NCBI GenBank assembly: GCA_034770075.1
Contig: CM068383.1
Location: 38,397,222 to 38,461,221, forward strand
Origin: Aralia elata
Lineage: Eukaryota > Streptophyta > Magnoliopsida > Apiales > Araliaceae
DNA: 64,000 nucleotides
Reading direction: 5' to 3'
Shown: positions 59,801 to 64,000 of the stretch, piece after piece
Layout of the letters: each line of letters opens with the position of its first letter
Position numbering within the stretch: position 1 is the stretch's first letter
Notes under the pieces: model-generated
What the model was told of the DNA's origin: nothing
Database searches by the model: none
What the model saw: only the letters and a program-made list of their open reading frames with translations
Program-made: the position numbers and the translations under genes

Positions 59801-60353
59801 CTCAGTATAGAATATTTCCTCCATTTGGAAACATTGAAATCATTCGGTCCTTAGAGGCCCTACAATTGTGTTAATGAGATCATTCGTTAGGATTATGCAG
59901 ATTCTTGAGCTATCTTTTATTCTCTTGATCCTTGTAAGCTATAAAGTATTCATTTGATGATTCACGATTATTGTTATTATACTTGCTGAGAAAATTTGTT
60001 GCTCACCCTTGCTTTCCTTAAAATATTTCAGTTAGTGGAGCTCGTGGTGAAAGCTCTGGGAAGGATAAAGACAAACGCAAAGCTACGGATTAGCTTTGTA
60101 CCGTTAAGTTCACCATTTTGATTATGTATTAAGACTCGTTGACTCTTGTGATGTATTAAGACTTAATTACCCTTATGTATTAAGTTACGTTTTGTAGAAG
60201 TTTTGGTTTCGAGACTTGGGACAGGATTATTTATGTTATATCAATGTAAATATTCCTTTATTTCCGCTGTAAGTTATCATTAGTATGATGCAGGTATGAG
60301 ATAGTGACGAACTAGGTCCGCGGTTCAGGTGACCCGGATTTGGGGGCGTCACA
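56828..60353 (+). repeat. El-D 3' LTR
   Basis: 3526 bp, uninterrupted partner of 46056-51949; it gives the pre-insertion sequence actccacatcaaag for the solo LTR site. Ends TTTGGGGGCGTCACA before the TSD aaaat. Confidence 0.92.
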
Positions 60354-61760
60354 AAAATAGCCAAACACAAATTTATCCATGGAAGCATGCAAAACATGTT
60401 TTAATAAACTCATGAACATACTAGATGCATTAGTTAATCTAACAGAAATAACTATCCACCTATACAATTCACATGTTAACAAAACTTTCCATTTATCACA
60501 ATTTCTCATGCTAATTTGACTAGACAATATCATCACATGGTCATCACCTAATGTAGGCAAAACATAAGTACTATGAAATTTATCAAACATATTATCTAAG
60601 CAAAGAAAATAATATCGATACTTGTTTACCACTTCAAAATCAACGAACAAGCCCGGCATTCTATCTTCCTTAGGTACTATGATCTCCTGAATAGCACATG
60701 CACTAATGACTTCATCCACGATACCCGCTTTGATAAAGTTAGACTCCATCAACTCTTCAACCTGCCTAGGTAACTCCGTCGTCTCCTCGGGAATACTACA
60801 AGCTGGCTGATATGGAATGATAGCTCGGGGTATATCCTCAATCACCTGTATAAGAGAAACAACAGAACTAGACAAAGAAGAGTTAATCTGGCTAGTATTC
60901 AAAAGCGCCGTCTTGTACGAATGTACAGTCATTGGCTTTTCAAAATACAACTCACTTTCCAACTCACTCCCCTCTCTTTTTTCACTCTTACTCTCCACTA
61001 TTTCTTTCTCTCGTTTGTTTTCACTCTCATTCTTTTTATTCTCTCGTTCCTTTTCATTCTCTTTTTCACACTTTTCTTTTTCACACTCAATCTTTTTGTC
61101 AATTTCTTTTTCACTTTCTTTTTGTCGTTCACTTTCTTGCTCTTGGTCATGGACTTCATTTAGCACACTAGAAGCTAACAATTCTCCTTGGACTGCATGT
61201 TCTCTTACATCCTCTTCCTCCTGCGGCTGATCTTGCTCTTTTTGTGCCTTAGAGATGTTTTGATGTCGCTTCAAATGCTCGTCCCTTATTTCATTGTATG
61301 TTCTCATGATGTCCTCAAATGATGTCGGTTCAATATACACCCTAGGAGTTTCTTTTCGCTGTCTCCACTGCACATCTTCATGTCTACGAACCTTCTTTTC
61401 ATTATCACAAGTTGAACGCCTTGAAGGTTGCTCTACATGTTTCGGAGATGCATGTTCATTCCTCCTACTAGGTTGTCTTGGAGCATACCGCTTTCTCATC
61501 ACGGTTTTCAACTCTTCCCACGTCTCGATCGGACGCTCTCCATACCTTTTTCTGCTACGCACAAATTCAGCCCACCATGTAGTCGCATAATCAGAAAAAT
61601 CTTGAACTGCAAGTTTGAACTTCTTGTACTCAGAATAATTATGATAGCCAAACTCTCGTTCTTTCCTTTCCTCCCAACTCAAATAAGCTTCGGGATCGCG
61701 CCTTCCTTGAAAAGATCTCTTTTGCCACTCAAAATTATTTTCACAATTATATCCATACAT
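60354..61760 (-). pseudogene. El-C gag fused to a decayed RT (cut by El-D)
   Basis: Open from the ATG at 61760 to the El-D LTR, about 469 codons; the annotated frame runs a few codons into the LTR and stops at 60312. Residues ~15-100 are a gag core: GRRDPEAYLSWEERKE, DYATTWWAEFV, TWEELKTVMRKRYAP. A Lys/Glu-rich segment follows (~200-270, KEKCEKENEKERENKKNESE). Then come RT-like pieces: ETTELPRQVEELMESNFIK, VRLTNASSMFMSLLKHVLH and DKFVFGYF. Key RT residues (KKDG, CVDYR, FSKIDL) are lost, yet no stop interrupts the frame. The El-D insertion falls in the YFDD region. Confidence 0.65.
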
Positions 61761-62288
61761 GATTGCTGCAAAACAAAGGTTAGTACATAAAGAAAGATTT
61801 CCTCACAAGCTCCCTTACGTGTTTCGCTCAAACAATGTAACACACAATTATGAAAACACTCGTGTATAGCTCAATAGGCTTTTACTCTCAATTGATCTCA
61901 CACTCTTGCCTTTTACCACTTTAATTCCCTCTAATAGGTTCTTTTTGAATTCACCAAATAAATATCTCAGCTTTTCTATCAATTCAACAAGAACTTATCA
62001 CAAAACAAAATATAGCAAGTGTGACGTACGATAACCCCCAAATTTTCATGATCACCAATTAAGATCCTCTTGAGTGAAACCCTAATGTCTTCAAATTTCA
62101 AAAATTCCAACAATATAACCAATTGATAGATTCTTCAATATAATCCCAATATTCACGAAACTTATGAAACCCAAGCAATTGCAACAATAATAATTTTTCC
62201 TAACACTTTTTTTTAAAACTCACGAATTTTTTTTTCAATATATAATCAACACGAAAAAATAAAGATAAACAACTAGCTAGAAAACGTA
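61761..62288 (-). other. El-C leader between PBS and gag
   Basis: About 530 bp, AT-rich, no coding motif. It holds the region where a packaging signal would be expected; none recognised. Confidence 0.4.
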
Positions 62289-62300
62289 GCTCTGATACCA
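62289..62300 (-). other. El-C primer-binding site (initiator-Met tRNA type)
   Basis: Minus strand tggtatcagagc, the canonical initiator-Met site, two bases from the LTR end. Confidence 0.9.
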
Positions 62301-62302
62301 AA

Positions 62303-63498
62303 TGATAGACTCCACGGCACGCTTGCGTGAGGTGGTCGTCGCCTAGATCGTTTCCAGCAAGTTATGAAGGTGGAACTCTTTCGAATCCTTAATCCCTCGC
62401 CTGAATATAGACGATAAACCTTGGAATAGTCGATCAAGCAATTTTTGAATGCGTGATGGATGGAACACCAACAACACTTTGACCCTCGTTTAATTCAAAC
62501 GATAATCTCCGTATGATTGAATGATGCGGTAGAATAACGCCACATACAACTGTGATTTGTTGTATGATAAGTTGATAATTGAATCTCAAGAAAACTAAGA
62601 AAATAATCTAAGAATTCTTAAAGAACCAATAGATGAGAAGAATCTCACAATAATTTTATTAATCAAAAAGTGTACTTCCTATTACATCAGACATGTATTC
62701 TATTTATACTAATAGAATAAAACCTTAAAAACCCTAAATCCTAAAAGGAATAGAAATCCAATTGGAAATCAAATTCTACCTAACTAATTAATATGGAAAT
62801 CAAATCATATCTAATAAATATCCTAATTACATTAGAAATCTAAAAGATATGTAAATCCCTAAAATAAAGAAAGAAATCTGCCAAAAATTTCGTGCCTCAA
62901 AAAACGTGTCAGACAAAATTTGCCTGTTCTCGCCGGGGCGAGAAAATTTGAACTAGAATTCTCGTTGGGGCGAGAATGGCCAGAGAGGTCTTCGCCGGGG
63001 CGAGAAAATTTCAGGCCGGGGCGAAAATGGACAGAGGAGTTCTCGCCGGGGCAAGAAAAATAAGCCTGCGATTCTCGCCGGGGCGAGAACCCTAAATCCC
63101 AACTTCTGAGTTTGTTTTCCGTGCAATCCAACCTCGTGTTGTCCCATGATATAACATAACCTCTTCAGCTTTCTTGGACATCCATAACGTCGTAAGAACG
63201 CTAATCCTTGCATTAATTGACACATATCTTTCATTAATGATTAGACGATACCAACGAACATGATGAACACTATTTCGAACGCTTGACTTGCATTGATTTG
63301 GCCTCACTACATAGATGTATTTAGCAATCCCAAATCACATGAATGACCTTCTCCTCGATGTTCATATGAATTGAGCTCCAATGTAAGCATCCTTGAGTAG
63401 ATTCTAGCCTAATTACTTGAATTCGTTTGTTGAACCCTCGAAGCTTGAGTTGAGTCGAGTCGATGACGCTTAATGCGAGCTTGGTCAGGATTGTATCA
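62303..63498 (-). repeat. El-C 5' LTR
   Basis: 1196 bp, partner of 43108-44297, with the palindrome cluster at 62927-63089. PBS lies two bases beyond its inner end. Confidence 0.9.
62927..63089. repeat. Palindrome cluster in El-C 5' LTR
   Basis: Same cluster as 43732-43894. The copies at 62927 and 63072 are perfect. Others carry single or double changes (ttctcgttggggcgagaa; a caagaa end). Confidence 0.9.
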
Positions 63499-63837
63499 CT
63501 TAAGGTACATGGGAAGAATCTCCTCCAAATAAGATGTATCCTCCACTTGCGGTGGAGAATGGAATGAAAATTCTGAATGGTATGAGAGGTTGGGAGCACC
63601 AAATTGATCTTGACAGTTATCCCATGAAAAATTCGGATGATCTTGCCAACCCGGATGATAGTAGTTTGGGGTGTAGTCAGCTTGATTCTGACAGTAGGCA
63701 TTATGAGTGGACTGGCTTTCAAGAGTGTCAGCAACCCTTGAAAGCGTTACAACTTGTTCTTGTAGTTGCTTAAATATTTTTGTCACACTTGGTTGCGTTG
63801 TCCGCTCATAAGGCCATTGATAATTATGCTCATCCAT
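63499..63837 (-). pseudogene. Athila-type gag remnant, part 1
   Basis: 113 codons from an ATG at 63837 to the El-C insertion. It reads YYHPGWQDHPNFSWDN, a hallmark of the linker between capsid and C-terminus in Athila-type gag. The capsid core normally before it is missing, so gag has lost its N-terminal domain. The frame continues without shift into 43107. Confidence 0.65.
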
Positions 63838-63940
63838 TAACTGAAAACAAAATCAAAATAAACAATAAGCAAATTATTTACAAGTCTAAATTAAGACCAA
63901 TTCGATTGTAATTAATATTGGAAAAACACTAGAAGAACAA

Positions 63941-63959
63941 TTCCCCGGTAACGGCGCCA
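63941..63959 (-). other. Athila primer-binding site (tRNA-Asp type)
   Basis: Minus strand tggcgccgttaccggggaa, six bases from the LTR end. One change from the common tggcgccgttgccgggg. Confidence 0.85.
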
Positions 63960-63965
63960 AAAACT

Positions 63966-64000
63966 TGTTGGTCGATTTTGCAACCGAAAAATACGCGCAA
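63966..64000 (-). repeat. Athila 5' LTR, partial at window edge
   Basis: On the plus strand it begins TGTTGGTCGATTTTGCAACC, like the solo LTR at 48632 (TGTTGGTCGATTTCGCAATC). Only 35 bp are in the window. Confidence 0.8.

Larger units (their letters stand above)
46056..60353 (+). mobile_element. El-D: Tekay/Del-like chromovirus, plus strand
   Basis: LTRs at 46056-51949 (5', enlarged by a solo LTR) and 56828-60353 (3', 3526 bp). Both start TGTAACGATCGGGAATTTTG and end TTTGGGGGCGTCACA. The flanking duplication is aaaat (46051-46055, 60354-60358). Initiator-Met PBS at 51953; gag-pol 52245-56780 with two stops; PPT before 56828. By eye about 1.4% LTR divergence. Inserted in the RT-like region of El-C. 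Confidence 0.93.
43108..63498 (-). mobile_element. El-C: non-autonomous Ty3/gypsy element, split by El-D
   Basis: LTRs at 62303-63498 (5') and 43108-44297 (3'). On the plus strand each starts TGATAGACTCCAC and ends GATTGTATCA. The flanking duplication is cttaa (43103-43107, 63499-63503). It has an initiator-Met PBS (62300-62289) and a PPT (44313-44298). Without El-D its internal region is about 3.7 kb and carries a gag ORF running into a decayed RT, then further long open frames. The LTRs differ by roughly 30 of 1190 positions. No integrase or protease is recognisable. Confidence 0.85.
41086..64000 (-). mobile_element. Remnant Athila-type element, minus strand, host of tower 3
   Basis: The right edge has the end of its 5' LTR (63966 onward) and a tRNA-Asp-type PBS, the combination found in Athila elements. 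Two gag fragments (63837-63499 and 43107-42371) become continuous and in frame when El-C is removed. Left of these are Athila-style 3' sequences, read on the minus strand: caagcgcttcttgggatgca, then cattgagaacaatgtcaatt, then aagtttgggggt and cttgaggacaagcaaag. The 3' LTR is not seen; the element seems cut near 41086. Protease, RT and integrase are missing, so it is a deletion derivative. Confidence 0.65.

Noticed and set aside
60817..61590. Plus-strand ORFs opposite El-C gag (Phe/Ser-rich)
   Set aside because: Mirror of the Lys/Glu-rich gag segment on the other strand.

Overview
This is plant nuclear DNA, from a large, repeat-rich angiosperm genome. It holds one recognisable host gene, at the left edge. 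Almost everything from about 5.2 kb to the right end is LTR retrotransposon, mostly inserted into one another. I found no bacterial-type genes, rRNA, tRNA or CRISPR. The species cannot be named from the sequence. All boundaries were read by eye from terminal TG...CA dinucleotides, target-site duplications (TSDs), primer-binding sites (PBS), polypurine tracts (PPT) and protein motifs; no database was searched.

Left end (1-5.2 kb): minus-strand exons 1-3 of a chloroplast thioredoxin of the CITRX/TRX z type. A 4-kb intron carries a Tourist-like MITE, and the last exon(s) lie off the left edge.

Tower 1 (about 5.2-19.7 kb): the 3' end and LTR of a Ty3/gypsy element (El-A). The LTR is split by a non-autonomous Tat-lineage element (Tat1, 6130-15799, TSD atttt) with a striking 70/140-bp tandem array, and by a solo LTR (15986-17786, TSD gcatt). 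A copia 5' LTR with a stub of gag follows (19.7-20.9 kb).

Tower 2 (about 20.9-40.2 kb): the 3' half of a second Tat element (Tat2). It has an antisense plant-mobile-domain (PMD) gene, another tandem array and a 3' LTR. A near-complete Tekay/Del-like chromovirus (El-B, 21981-36369, minus strand, 4.17-kb LTRs, TSD ctagg) cuts the PMD gene near its start. El-B carries an extra intact coiled-coil ORF upstream of gag. A hAT-like MITE abuts the Tat2 LTR.

Tower 3 (about 41-64 kb): a remnant Athila element on the minus strand (tRNA-Asp-type PBS and LTR at the right edge). It is split by a non-autonomous gypsy element (El-C, 43108-63498, TSD cttaa), which is split by a second chromovirus (El-D, 46056-60353, plus strand, TSD aaaat), whose 5' LTR is split by an Athila-type solo LTR (48632-50998, TSD cacat). 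My rough counts of LTR-to-LTR differences fit this order: El-C about 2.5-3%, El-D about 1.4%. El-B (about 0.5%) and Tat1 (about 0.8%) are also young.

The best candidates for something undescribed are the coiled-coil ORF in El-B, the antisense PMD gene in Tat2, the long open but catalytically decayed RT-derived frames of El-C, and the hierarchical tandem arrays just upstream of the Tat 3' LTRs.
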